Assembly (NCBI RefSeq): GCF_012928505.1
Contig: NZ_JABBJN010000014.1
Span: 59,062-123,061 of the forward strand
Reading direction: 5' to 3'
Source: Achromobacter sp. Bel
GTDB taxonomy: Bacteria; Pseudomonadota; Gammaproteobacteria; Burkholderiales; Burkholderiaceae_B
Length of the DNA stretch: 64,000 nucleotides
Position 1 is the stretch's first letter; the number at the start of each line of letters is the position of its first letter. A model generated the notes under the pieces. It did no database searches. It saw only the letters and a program-made list of their open reading frames with translations, and was not told the DNA's origin. Shown here in pieces: positions 36,329-45,354 of the stretch. A program made the position numbers and the translations under genes.

Positions 36329-36910
36329 TCAAGGACGCCGCCCCGCCTCCACCTGGATCTTCAACTCGACTTCTGGCTTGAACCCCATGTCCAGGCCGAA
36401 GTTCAGCCCGAAGTCTTTACGGTTGAACTTCGTCGACACATCGGCGCCGCAGAATTCGCGCTTTTCCATGGGATGCTGGATGCACTTGAAGTCGTCGATC
36501 TCCATCTTGACCGGCCGGGTGACACCGCGCAGGGTCAGGTCGCCGGTAGCTTCTTCGGGGCGGTCGCCATCGAACTTGGTGAATTTCCCCTTGAAGGTGG
36601 CAGTGGGATAGCGGGCGGCGTCGAAGATGTCGGGCGCGACCGCGTGCTGGTTCATTTCGTCATGGCCGAAGTCCACGGAATTGATGTCCACCGTGACCTC
36701 GACCGTGCCCGTGCGCGCCTCGCGGTCCAGCACCACCACGCCCTTGGACTTGTTGAACTTGCCGCGCCACGTGGACAGGCCGCCCATGTGATCGGCTTCA
36801 AAGCTGGGATAGGTGTGCGACGGATCCAGATCGTAGGTCACCGGTGCGGCGGCGGCCGGCAGGGTCAACATCAGCGCGGCGGCGCCCAACAGAGACTGAA
36901 TCGACTTCAT
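36329..36910 (-). CDS. YceI-family periplasmic lipocalin-like protein
   Basis: The 193-residue protein has a signal peptide (MKSIQSLLGAAALMLTLPAA, cleavage after AAAAP). YceI hallmarks are YDLDPSHTYPSFEADHMGGL near the N-terminus, WRGKFNKSKGVVVLD, and FNRKDFGLNFGLDMGFKPEV at the end. The beta-barrel binds long polyisoprenoid lipids such as ubiquinone precursors; family members are induced by alkaline or oxidative stress. It stands alone. The stop lies about 20 bp from the HipA remnant. Confidence 0.92.
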   Translation of the reverse strand: MKSIQSLLGAAALMLTLPAAAAPVTYDLDPSHTYPSFEADHMGGLSTWRGKFNKSKGVVVLDREARTGTVEVTVDINSVDFGHDEMNQHAVAPDIFDAARYPTATFKGKFTKFDGDRPEEATGDLTLRGVTRPVKMEIDDFKCIQHPMEKREFCGADVSTKFNRKDFGLNFGLDMGFKPEVELKIQVEAGRRP

Positions 36911-37113
36911 CAGAGTTCCTTATGACGGAGAAGGCGCCCGCGCGCCCAAGGCGCGCTGGCACAGATTGGAACCCAAACCATATCATTCAGTTCCATGTCA
37001 GCATTGCGAATCCGCCTGAAACGGCCTGTCAGCATTCCTCACGCATTAAAAATAGGAATATTCCTATTCACGCAATAATGCGCCGGTCATATGCCGCAAC
37101 CACAGGAACGAAA

Positions 37114-37920
37114 ATGAAAAACGTGTTTGCTTTGCTTGTTGCCGTCGCCTTGCCGGTGGCTGCCTATGCGCAGCCCGACCTCGAGCCCTTGACGCTGAAC
37201 CCGGACAGCAAGCTTCTCTGCAACCCCCAGGCCGATTGGTGCGTCGGGATCAAGACGGACGGGTCGTTCGAGACGAACGGCCCATTCGCCACCAGCCGCA
37301 CGCTGCGCGCAGACCGGTCATTCTGGGACCTGCCCGACATCCCCGATTTTTCCAAGTTCACCGTGTGGCCGCAATTGATCCGCATGAGCGAAGACCGCGC
37401 ACTGGTCGGCGTGGTGGGCCCCGCCGAACCCGACTACAAGCTGGAAACTCAGTTCTCCGGCGGCAGTTTCAGCCGCAAGGACCTTTACCTGTTTGAAGTC
37501 GGCCTTGGCGAGCAAACCGCCAGCAATCTGGTGTTCATCATGCCGATGTCCACCGAGGCGACGATCCGGTCCTGCTTCAATGAAGCGGACCAGAAAAAAC
37601 GCGATGGCCATTGCATCGACGCCTACCGGTTCAAGGCCGATTTAAAGGCCTTGGCCGGAACGAAAACGGCCTCGGGGGTCGAATATCCGGACTTGCAAGT
37701 GACCACCCAGGCCACCCGCGCCCCCGCGAACGCCAGCCGATACGCCGACTCCAGCGCGCAGCCGGCGCCGACCCAGGCCCAGGTCACGCCCGCTGCCGAC
37801 AAGCAATGCAGCTATCAGGTGACCTACAAATGGAAATCCGAGGATTCGGTATACGCGCCCGCTGCGCCGCTGCCGGATTGTGCGGAGTTCCTGCAAGCCG
37901 CGCCCACGGCGAAGCCATAA
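37114..37920 (+). CDS. Hypothetical secreted protein
   Basis: The 268-residue protein has a signal peptide (MKNVFALLVAVALPVAAYAQ). The mature part contains four to six Cys (LLCNPQADWCVGI, SCFNEADQKKRDGHC, KQCSYQ, DCAEF), suggesting disulfide-bonded periplasmic folding. The C-terminal third is Ala/Pro/Thr-rich before a last KQCSYQVTYKWKSED strand. ATG 37114 has AGGAACGAAA upstream. No family is recognised. The upstream region is unusually AT-rich for this window. Confidence 0.72.
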   Translation: MKNVFALLVAVALPVAAYAQPDLEPLTLNPDSKLLCNPQADWCVGIKTDGSFETNGPFATSRTLRADRSFWDLPDIPDFSKFTVWPQLIRMSEDRALVGVVGPAEPDYKLETQFSGGSFSRKDLYLFEVGLGEQTASNLVFIMPMSTEATIRSCFNEADQKKRDGHCIDAYRFKADLKALAGTKTASGVEYPDLQVTTQATRAPANASRYADSSAQPAPTQAQVTPAADKQCSYQVTYKWKSEDSVYAPAAPLPDCAEFLQAAPTAKP

Positions 37921-37980
37921 GGCCAGCGATCCCGGCACAAGGTTGACGCGCAAGCCAACCAAGGGCGCCGCCTGCGTCGC

Positions 37981-38748
37981 TTACTCCGCGTAGCCCGGGT
38001 TCTTCCTGTCCAGCCGACGCAGCAGGCCCGGCCAAGCCAGGGCGGCCTTGTGCGCCCGGTCAGCCGGGGACTCCACCGCCGCGCGCGCCAGGACCTCCGG
38101 CGGGATGAAGATCAGTTCACCGCCGCCCGCCTGCGCGCGCACCTGCGCCATGCAGGCGGCTTCCAGGCGATGCATGGCCTGGAACGCTTCGGCCATCGTC
38201 TGCCCCACCGTCAGCAGGCCGTGATTTCGCAGGATCAGGTAGTGGTTGCTGCCCAGGTCGCGCACCAGGCGCGGCTGCTCTTCCGGATTCAGCGCCAAGC
38301 CTTCGTAGTCGTGATAGCTCAGCGAACGCAGCGCGATGAACGCAAATTGCGACAGCGGCAGCAAGCCCGCCTTCTGCGCCGACACCGCCACCCCATTGAT
38401 GGAATGCGTGTGCAGCACGCACATCGCGTCCTTGCGGGCCGCGTGGATACAGCTGTGGATGGTGAAGCCGGCAGGATTGATGTCGTAGTCCGACGCCATG
38501 ACCTTCTTGCCGTCCAGGTCGATCTTGACCAAGCTGGACGCCGTGATTTCGTCGAACATCATCCCGTAGGGATTGATCAGGAAATGCTCGGTGCCGGGCA
38601 CCTTGGCGGTAATGTGCGTGAAAATCAGGTCGTCCCACCCGAACAGCGCCACCAGCCGGTACAGGGCGGCCAAATCGGTGCGGACTTGCCATTCCGTCGC
38701 GCTGACCTGTTCGCGCACGCTGGCGCCCTGCTTGCTAATCGTATCCAT
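37981..38748 (-). CDS. Class II aldolase/adducin-family protein
   Basis: The 255-residue protein is of the fuculose-aldolase/adducin fold. Zinc ligands are visible as the HTHS motif (CVLHTHSINGVAVSA) and a third His in LILRNHGLLTVGQTM. The N-terminal block LAALYRLVALFGWDDLIFTH and INPYGMMFDEITASSL are typical of the SgaE/decarboxylase-like subgroup common in this taxon. It cleaves or decarboxylates sugar-phosphate-like or hydroxy-acid substrates. ATG 38748 is preceded by GGAGACGG; the longer frame is spurious. Confidence 0.88.
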   Translation of the reverse strand: MDTISKQGASVREQVSATEWQVRTDLAALYRLVALFGWDDLIFTHITAKVPGTEHFLINPYGMMFDEITASSLVKIDLDGKKVMASDYDINPAGFTIHSCIHAARKDAMCVLHTHSINGVAVSAQKAGLLPLSQFAFIALRSLSYHDYEGLALNPEEQPRLVRDLGSNHYLILRNHGLLTVGQTMAEAFQAMHRLEAACMAQVRAQAGGGELIFIPPEVLARAAVESPADRAHKAALAWPGLLRRLDRKNPGYAE

Positions 38749-38956
38749 CCCGTCTCCAGTCTTGGTATCCAGACTTCGTGTTGTCCCAAGGCGACCTTGC
38801 CTTCGGCTTATCGGACACTGTATTAGTTTTGCAGCGATCCGGCATCGCGGGAACGGCCGCCGTCCGTCAGGTGGAAACAATTGTCCTGCCGCCGGTTTTC
38901 CCCAAGGCCGGCTTCCGCTTGCATAATAATGGTCGACCGAATCAGGAGACCCCGCC

Positions 38957-39151
38957 ATGTCGCTTGCGCTCTACGGCCATCCCTTTTCCTCTTACACGCA
39001 AAAAGTGCTGATCGCGCTGTACGAGAACGGCACGCCCTTCGAATTCCGCGGCATCGGGCCCGACACGCCGCAGCACGCGGTCAATGGCGCGCTGACGGGC
39101 GACGACGCCATGCGCCGGGAAGGCCTGGCGTTTGCCACGGACCGGGACTGA
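38957..39151 (+). pseudogene. Truncated glutathione S-transferase
   Basis: The first about 40 residues read MSLALYGHPFSSYTQKVLIA and LYENGTPFEF, a typical GST thioredoxin-fold N-terminus with the catalytic Ser/Tyr region in PFSSYTQ. The reading frame then leaves GST homology and stops after 64 residues, against about 200 in the family. It keeps a good ribosome binding site (CAGGAGACC). The rest of the gene was probably lost by deletion. A short peptide could still be made but would not be an enzyme. Confidence 0.6.
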
Positions 39152-39158
39152 CAGGACG

Positions 39159-40892
39159 ATGCCCTTGCCACAAGGCCCCGCCCGCCGCCTGCCCACATGG
39201 TTTCGATCCCACCTGGAATCGCTGTCCGGCGTCGGCCTGCTGCTGGGGACGCTGTTCTTCGCAGCCTCGCTTACGCCCACGCTGGTGCCCCGCACCTTTG
39301 TGACCCAAGGAGTGCTGGCCGGCGCGTGTCTGGCCGCCGGTTACGGGCTGGGCGTGCTGTGGCATTGGCTATGGGCCTACCTGGAACTGCCGGAGCCGCG
39401 TGCCCGCGCGGCACGCGTCACCAATGCGCTGATCACCGTGCTGTGCCTGTCCGTGCTGATCCTGTTCCTGTGGCGCGCCGCGGACTGGCAGAACACGATC
39501 CGGGCTTTGATGCAGATGGCGCCCGTGACCAGCGCGCACCCCTTCAAGGTCAGCGCAACGGCGCTGGCCACGTTTTCCGTGCTGCTGGCGCTGGGCCGGC
39601 TGTTCAAGTGGATGGCCCGCGCCGTGTCGGCGCAAGTGCGCCGCGTGGTGCCGCGGCGCGTCGCCAACGTGGCGGGCGCGGCGATTGCGATCCTGATTTT
39701 CTGGTCGTTGGCCAACAACGTGTTCTTCCGCGCGGCGCTGCATGTGCTGGACGCGTCGTTCCGCGAGTACGACGCGCTGATCGAACCGGAACGCCCGCAA
39801 CCTGCCGACCCCGCCAAGACGGGTAGCCCGGCCTCGCTGATCGCGTGGAAACAGTTGGGCCGCGCGGGCCGGGAATACATTGCGTCCGGCCCCAGCGCAG
39901 CCGAGATCCGCGCCCAGACGGGGCGCGACGCGCAGGAACCCATTCGCGTGTACGTCGGCCTGCCCGGCGCCGACACGGCGCAGGCCCGGGCCAGGCTGGC
40001 GCTGGACGAAATGAAGCGCGTGGGCGCGTTCCAGCGGTCTGCGCTGGTGGTGGTGACGCCCACGGGCACGGGATGGATTGATCCAGCGGCGATGGACACC
40101 GTCGAATACCTGCTGCATGGCGATGTGGCCAGCGTCGCCATCCAGTATTCCTACCTGTCCAGCCCCCTGTCCCTGCTGGCCCAGCCCGAGTATGGCGCGC
40201 AGGCCGCACGCGCGCTGTTCACCGAGATCTACCACTACTGGACCGCGCTGCCCAAGGACAAACGGCCCAAGCTATACCTGCATGGCCTGAGCCTGGGCGC
40301 CATGAACTCCGCCCGGTCCACCGAACTCTTCGAAATGATCGGAGACCCCATCCAGGGCGCGCTCTGGAGCGGTCCGCCGTTTGAAAGCCGGGTCTGGCGC
40401 GCGATCACCGACGCCCGCAATCCGGACTCCCCCGCCTGGCGGCCCGAACTGCGCGAGGGCGCCTTTGTGCGCTTCATGAACCAGGACGGGTCGCCGGTGC
40501 CCGCTGACGCCCCGTGGGGGCCGATGCGCATCGTCTACCTGCAATACGCCAGCGACGCCGTCACGTTCTTCGACTACCGCGACCTGTACCGGCGCCCCGC
40601 CTGGATGGATCCCCCCTACGGCCCCGACGTCTCGCCCGACCTGCGCTGGGTGCCGGTCGTGTCCATGCTGCAGCTTGCGCTGGACATGTCCGTCAGCACG
40701 CACACGCCGATCGGCTATGGCCATGTCTACGCGCCGCAGCACTACGCGGACGCCTGGCTGGCCGTGACCGGCGCGGCGGACTGGCCGGCCGAGGCCTTGG
40801 CGGGCCTGAAGCGGCACCTGAAAGAACGCATGCGCGCGGCGATGGACGACGGCGACGGCAAAGAGGCCGCATACGACAACCGGGGCGGATGA
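39159..40892 (+). CDS. Membrane-anchored alpha/beta hydrolase (Abhydrolase_9 type)
   Basis: The 577-residue protein has five or so N-terminal transmembrane helices (to about residue 205; the Abhydrolase_9_N region) and a C-terminal hydrolase-like domain. The nucleophile elbow appears as YLHGLSLGAMNSAR (Ser), with VVTPTGTGWIDPAAMD and SVAIQYSYLSSPLSLLA typical of PF10081. ATG 39159 has AGGA close upstream; an in-frame TTG at 39132 is possible. These proteins are found in actinobacteria and some proteobacteria with unknown substrates, probably lipids or envelope esters. Confidence 0.82.
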   Translation: MPLPQGPARRLPTWFRSHLESLSGVGLLLGTLFFAASLTPTLVPRTFVTQGVLAGACLAAGYGLGVLWHWLWAYLELPEPRARAARVTNALITVLCLSVLILFLWRAADWQNTIRALMQMAPVTSAHPFKVSATALATFSVLLALGRLFKWMARAVSAQVRRVVPRRVANVAGAAIAILIFWSLANNVFFRAALHVLDASFREYDALIEPERPQPADPAKTGSPASLIAWKQLGRAGREYIASGPSAAEIRAQTGRDAQEPIRVYVGLPGADTAQARARLALDEMKRVGAFQRSALVVVTPTGTGWIDPAAMDTVEYLLHGDVASVAIQYSYLSSPLSLLAQPEYGAQAARALFTEIYHYWTALPKDKRPKLYLHGLSLGAMNSARSTELFEMIGDPIQGALWSGPPFESRVWRAITDARNPDSPAWRPELREGAFVRFMNQDGSPVPADAPWGPMRIVYLQYASDAVTFFDYRDLYRRPAWMDPPYGPDVSPDLRWVPVVSMLQLALDMSVSTHTPIGYGHVYAPQHYADAWLAVTGAADWPAEALAGLKRHLKERMRAAMDDGDGKEAAYDNRGG

Positions 40893-41876
40893 TCAATTCG
40901 TCTGGACGTCGGCGCTATCGATGATGCGCTTCCAGCGCTCGGTCTCTTCGCCGGACAGCTTGGCCAGGTCCGCGCTGGAGCCGGGGAACGGCACCGCGCC
41001 CTGCTCGGCCAGATGGGCGACCATGACCGGGTCCCTGGCCAGATCGACGACCGTGTCCTGCAGTTTGCGGATGATGTCGGCCGGCGTGCCGGCGGGCGCC
41101 ATGACGCCATACCAGGATTCGACGACCGCATCCTTCACGCCGGCCTCCGCCAACGTCGGAACATCGGGAATCGCGGCGCTGCGTTGTTCGCTCGCCACCG
41201 CCAGGACGCGCACCTTGCCCGGCTTGATGTACGCCAGCACATTCGGCAGATTCGCGAACAACACCTGCACCTGGCCCGACAGCAGGTCCGCCGTGGCGGG
41301 CCCCGCGCCGCGGTAAGGCACGTGCTCGAACCTGGCGCCCGAGCGGTACATGAACAGTTCGCCCGTCAGATGGTTGACGGACCCCATACCCGCCGAAGCC
41401 ATGTTCAGCTTGCCGGGATTCTGCTTGGCGTATGCGACCAGTTCCGCCACGTTCCTGGCCGGCAGGTCGGCCGATACCGCCAACACGTTCGGCACCGTGG
41501 AAAACAGCGCGACGGGTGCGAAGTCCTTGATGGCGTCGTACGGCAGGTTCTTGGTCAGCAAGGGCTGGATGGACTGCTGCCCCATCGTCGCCAGCAACAA
41601 GGTGTAGCCGTCGGCCGGCGCCTTGGCGACGAAGTTTGCGCCGATGCTTCCGCCACCGCCTGGCTTGTTTTCCACAATGACGGGCTGGCCCAGCGCTTCC
41701 GACATCCGGTTGGCCAGCAGGCGACCCATCAGGTTCACCGTCCCGCCCGGGGCGAACGGCACGACCATCGTGATCGGCTTGGATGGATAGGCCGGCGCTT
41801 GGGCTTGGGCTTGGGCTTGGGCTTGGGCGCCGACGCCGATCCCGATGGCGACGGCCGCCGCGGCAAATTTCAGCAT
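40893..41876 (-). CDS. Bug-family receptor with (AQ)n repeat in its signal peptide
   Basis: The 327-residue Bug/TctC periplasmic binding protein carries PITMVVPFAPGGTVNLMGRL, VENKPGGGGSIGANFV and HVPYRGAGPATADLLSG. The signal peptide is MLKFAAAAVAIGIGVGAQAQ with further Ala-Gln pairs before APAYP; they arise from a hexanucleotide repeat at 41797-41826. ATG 41876 is chosen; the frame upstream is spurious. It follows the ArgH-like lyase gene on the same strand by 31 bp, so binding protein and enzyme are probably made together and share a substrate. Confidence 0.92.
   Translation of the reverse strand: MLKFAAAAVAIGIGVGAQAQAQAQAQAPAYPSKPITMVVPFAPGGTVNLMGRLLANRMSEALGQPVIVENKPGGGGSIGANFVAKAPADGYTLLLATMGQQSIQPLLTKNLPYDAIKDFAPVALFSTVPNVLAVSADLPARNVAELVAYAKQNPGKLNMASAGMGSVNHLTGELFMYRSGARFEHVPYRGAGPATADLLSGQVQVLFANLPNVLAYIKPGKVRVLAVASEQRSAAIPDVPTLAEAGVKDAVVESWYGVMAPAGTPADIIRKLQDTVVDLARDPVMVAHLAEQGAVPFPGSSADLAKLSGEETERWKRIIDSADVQTN
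41797..41826 (-). repeat. Hexanucleotide tandem repeat (GCTTGG x5 on plus strand)
   Basis: Five perfect copies of a 6-bp unit lie inside the signal peptide of the Bug protein and encode Ala-Gln pairs. Since the unit is a multiple of three, slippage would change signal-peptide length but not the frame. Confidence 0.85.
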
Positions 41877-41907
41877 GATTGAATTCCCCTTGATGGAATG
41901 TGGCCGG

Positions 41908-43440
41908 TCAGGCTTGCTGGACGGAAAGCTCTGCCGACTTGGATGAAACCAACGTTTGCACGCGTTGCCGCAGCAAGTCCTGCGCGTCGGCCCCGCGCTG
42001 AAGCGTTTTGGCGATGTGGCCGCGCTTGCCGGCAATCAACGCCTTCTGCTCTTCGATATGGCCGAGCACCAGGCCCGGCGCCGGCCCGCCGAACGATTGG
42101 CGCGCCGCCACATTGCGGACAGGATCCAGGCAAGGGCCGATATCGGCCTCGCACAATGCCACCTGCCGCCCAAGCTGCTGGGCTGCCGCGGTGTTGACCA
42201 TCTCTGGCGTAATGTCCTTGGCGGGGATTCCCGCTTCCAGTGCCTGCCGGACCACGGCGCCGATGATGTGATGCGCGTCGCGGAACGACGCGTCCGCCTT
42301 GCGCACCAGCAAGTCGGCCAGGTCCGTGACGGTTGAAAAATCCTCTGCCGCGCGCGACGCCATGCGCGCGCGGTTCGGCTCGACCCGCTCGACCAGCAGC
42401 TTGATCAGCGCCAGCGATCGCAGCGCTTCTTCGCAGGCTTCCCAGCATGTGCGCGTGCTTTCGCGGCTGCTGTCGCCCGAATGCGTGAAGTGGGTGGACT
42501 TCACGGTCGCGAATGCGGCCGACGTCAGCCCGATCACGTGGCCGGTCTTGCCCCGCAAGTACTCCAGTACCGCCGGGTTCTTCTTTTGCGGCATGATGCT
42601 GGAGGTGCTGGCGATGCTGTCCGGGAAAGACAGATAACCGAATTCAGGCGTCGACCAGATATAGAAGTCCTGCACCATCCGGCTGCTGGTGATCATCATG
42701 ATCGACAGCGCTGCGCTCAGCTCCAGCGCAAAATCCCGCGAGGCGACGCTATCCAGCGAACTCGCCAGCGGCCGGCTGAAACCCAGCATCGCGCTGGTAG
42801 CGTCGCGGTCGATCGGGAACGACGTGCCCGCCAGCGCGCAAGCGCCCAGCGGAGACGCGTCCGCGGTGTCCAGTGCATGCAGCAGGCGGTCGGCGTCGCG
42901 CAACCACGCGTCGACCAGCGCCGACAGGTAATAGCCATAGGTGATCGGTTGGGCAGCCTGCATGTGCGTGTAGCCGGGCATCACGCAGTCGGCGTATCTG
43001 CCCGCCTGCAGCAGCGCCGCATCGGCGACGTCCATCAAGGCCGCCGCGATCCGCACGATGAAATCCCGCGCGCGGAGGCGGTCGATGGTGGCGCCGATGT
43101 CGTTGCGGCTGCGGGCGGTATGCAGGCGCCCGCCCAGCTCTTGCCCGACCAGCTTGATCAAGTGCGCTTCGTAGTTGAAGTAGGCCTCTTCCCGCGCCGG
43201 GTCCAGTTCCACGCCGTCAGGCCCGTCGGACTGCATTTTCAGCAACGCCTGCGCCAACCGGACCGACGCGTCGCGGTCCAGGATGCCCTGCTCGTGCAGC
43301 ATCACCAGATGCGCAAGGTTGATCTGATTCAGCATCTCGAAATTGGCGAAGAACTCGCGATTCAAGCGTGGAAGGAAAATAGTTTGAAGCACTTCCGGGG
43401 CAAGCGGTTGCTTCAGGCGGCTGCTGACTTTGGATTCCAT
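41908..43440 (-). CDS. Argininosuccinate lyase-like C-N lyase (fumarase/aspartase superfamily)
   Basis: The 510-residue lyase has all three superfamily blocks: HTARSRNDIGATIDRLRARD (region 1), PGYTHMQAAQPITYG (region 2, catalytic His) and the signature SSIMPQKKNPAVLEYLRGK with the flexible catalytic loop. The sequence is diverged from housekeeping ArgH, and the length (510 against about 460) is closer to ethylenediamine-disuccinate lyase. Co-transcription with a Bug receptor and control by a divergent LysR regulator indicate catabolism of an N-substituted aspartate-like acid, releasing fumarate, rather than arginine synthesis. That assignment is inference. Confidence 0.85.
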   Translation of the reverse strand: MESKVSSRLKQPLAPEVLQTIFLPRLNREFFANFEMLNQINLAHLVMLHEQGILDRDASVRLAQALLKMQSDGPDGVELDPAREEAYFNYEAHLIKLVGQELGGRLHTARSRNDIGATIDRLRARDFIVRIAAALMDVADAALLQAGRYADCVMPGYTHMQAAQPITYGYYLSALVDAWLRDADRLLHALDTADASPLGACALAGTSFPIDRDATSAMLGFSRPLASSLDSVASRDFALELSAALSIMMITSSRMVQDFYIWSTPEFGYLSFPDSIASTSSIMPQKKNPAVLEYLRGKTGHVIGLTSAAFATVKSTHFTHSGDSSRESTRTCWEACEEALRSLALIKLLVERVEPNRARMASRAAEDFSTVTDLADLLVRKADASFRDAHHIIGAVVRQALEAGIPAKDITPEMVNTAAAQQLGRQVALCEADIGPCLDPVRNVAARQSFGGPAPGLVLGHIEEQKALIAGKRGHIAKTLQRGADAQDLLRQRVQTLVSSKSAELSVQQA

Positions 43441-43565
43441 TTCAGTCCGGTGTGAACAGGAAAACGGTAGTCTCCGTCTGCGCCAACTTATGCGTCAAAT
43501 CAAACATTTACGGCTTCAAATACAAAATTGATATGATTATTCCTGCCACGTTTTGGGACTGACCG

Positions 43566-44465
43566 ATGAACTTCAAGCAAGTCGAAGCCTTCCGTGCCGT
43601 GATGATGACGCGCTCGATGACCACGGCGGCCGGCCTGCTGCATACGTCGCAGCCGAACGTCAGCCGCTGGATTGCGCTGCTTGAAGGCACGCTGGGCTTC
43701 GTGCTGTTCAAACGCGTCGGCACCCGGTTGATCCCGACCCCCGAAGCCGACGCGTTCTACGCCGACGTCGAACGCGCGTTCATCGGCCTGGAATCGTTGA
43801 ACGACAGCGCCAGCACCATCCGCCGGCGGGGCACAGGCCTGCTGCGCGTGGGCGCCGTGGGCTCCATCACGCAGTGCGTGCTGCCCGACGCCATCCGGCT
43901 GTTCAGGGAAAAGGTCTCGGACATTCCCGTCGTGGTCAGCACGGGCGGTTCGGACGTGGTCGCGAAATGGATGGCTACCGGCTTTTGCGACATCGGTTTC
44001 TCGTCCATCCAGGCGGACGTTCCTGGCTTGCACTTCGCGCGAATCAACGCTGCGCGCGGCGTGGCGATCGTGCCGGCCGCGCACCGGCTGGCCCGCAAGA
44101 GAATGCTGAACCCCGCCGACTTCAATGACGAGAATTTCATCTCGCTGCCGGCCGGCAGCTTCAACCGCGCAGCGGTCGACCGGCATTTTCCCGATGACGC
44201 CAGGATCCTGTCCATCGAAACGCCCTACGCGACGACCATCTGTTCGATGGTCGGCCGGGGGCTGGGCGTCTCGATCATCAACCCCGTCGTATCGCGCGCG
44301 TTGAACATGCCTGATTTGCGCGAGATCCCCTTCTCGGAAAAAATCGAATTCCCCAGCTATGCGGTCACGTCCGATCACTTCCCGGTCGGCACGCTGGCCG
44401 CAAAGATGACGGAATGCGTGCGCGACGTGTTTGCGTCGCTGAACCCGGCCAGGGCGACGAAATGA
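43566..44465 (+). CDS. LysR-family transcriptional regulator
   Basis: The 299-residue regulator has the N-terminal winged helix (MNFKQVEAFRAVMMTRSMTT, recognition region in LLHTSQPNVSRWIALLEGTL) and a periplasmic-binding-like effector domain. It is divergent from the lyase/Bug operon across a 125-bp AT-rich gap, the standard layout for a LysR activator and its target. Its last codons overlap the next gene in ATGA, so the 2OG oxygenase is translationally coupled to it. The effector is probably the substrate bound by the Bug protein. Confidence 0.9.
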   Translation: MNFKQVEAFRAVMMTRSMTTAAGLLHTSQPNVSRWIALLEGTLGFVLFKRVGTRLIPTPEADAFYADVERAFIGLESLNDSASTIRRRGTGLLRVGAVGSITQCVLPDAIRLFREKVSDIPVVVSTGGSDVVAKWMATGFCDIGFSSIQADVPGLHFARINAARGVAIVPAAHRLARKRMLNPADFNDENFISLPAGSFNRAAVDRHFPDDARILSIETPYATTICSMVGRGLGVSIINPVVSRALNMPDLREIPFSEKIEFPSYAVTSDHFPVGTLAAKMTECVRDVFASLNPARATK

Positions 44466-45178
44466 TCCAAGCGTCCCTGACCTCGTACTTCTGGAGCGGC
44501 GACGCCCTGCGCAGCCGCAGCGTCGGCGGCAACATGCTGTCGGGCAAAGTCGAGGTGCCTTCGCCGCCTCCGCGCCTGGTCGCCGACTGGAACCGCGAGA
44601 TCGCCCAGCGCTTGTTCCTGGAACCCGGCGACGTCGAACAGATGCCGTTGGCGCGTACGCAAGTGCGCTGGCCCGACTACGATCGCTGCGTGCGGGCCAT
44701 GGCCGACTGGACGCGCGCGCAGGGGCTTGGAGATGTGCTGGCGGGCAGCGATATCGCGCTGATGGCATGCCGTGGCGCCAGGTATCACCACGACGGCGAA
44801 CAATACGGCGGCGCGGCATTCTGCAACCTGTTCCTTAGCGAAGACAAAGGGCTGGATGTGCACTTTCCGTCTTCCGGCCACCGCATCCCCCTGGTCCGGG
44901 GCACCGCCATCGTCTTCGACACATGCCAGCCGCACGCCGTGATCCGGCGCGGCGCAAGTGGGTTCGATGCCGCCGACTTTCCAACCGACGAGAACCTCTC
45001 GCAACTGTTCCTGACCTGGGAATTGCCCGTCGAAGCGTCGTGCGTCGCACGGGCGCTTGGCGTGGAGTTCGACGTGGACATGGCGGGGGCCACGCGCCTG
45101 GCGCAAGAGCAGGTGTGGAAAGACGGGGCGCGGGCGCAGGTGGATCCAGCGTCCGGGCAGTGGGGGCCGGCGGACTAG
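44462..45178 (+). CDS. 2-oxoglutarate/Fe(II) dioxygenase-like protein
   Basis: The 238-residue protein has a jelly-roll oxygenase pattern. The HxD metal motif is likely His109 and Asp111 (YHHDGEQYGGAAFCNLFL), the distal His is near residue 158 (TCQPHAVIRRG), and the nearby Arg pair could bind 2-oxoglutarate. The start shares ATGA with the LysR stop. It resembles small hydroxylases of unknown substrate. Coupling to the regulator suggests it acts in the same pathway as the lyase, for example hydroxylating or dealkylating the substrate, but this is inference. Confidence 0.72.
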   Translation: MIQASLTSYFWSGDALRSRSVGGNMLSGKVEVPSPPPRLVADWNREIAQRLFLEPGDVEQMPLARTQVRWPDYDRCVRAMADWTRAQGLGDVLAGSDIALMACRGARYHHDGEQYGGAAFCNLFLSEDKGLDVHFPSSGHRIPLVRGTAIVFDTCQPHAVIRRGASGFDAADFPTDENLSQLFLTWELPVEASCVARALGVEFDVDMAGATRLAQEQVWKDGARAQVDPASGQWGPAD

Positions 45179-45354
45179 GCGCGCAGGTGAAAAATAAAAG
45201 TGACGGACCACGGCTTCGCGAAAGCCGCCATTGCAGTCTGACACCCTATCCAACACTCTGTTCCGGTTCCCTCGACGCCCCGCAACACCCGCCCGCTATA
45301 CTCGTTGGACCAAAAACACACTGCCGCGCCGCGCCTTTTAAGCGACGCCTATCT

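Noticed and set aside
41797..41826. Phase-variable on/off switch at the hexanucleotide repeat
   Set aside because: The unit is a multiple of three, so slippage cannot shift the frame.
44923..45354. Upstream extension of the PIG-L frame
   Set aside because: It lies inside the oxygenase gene. The signal peptide starts at 45355.
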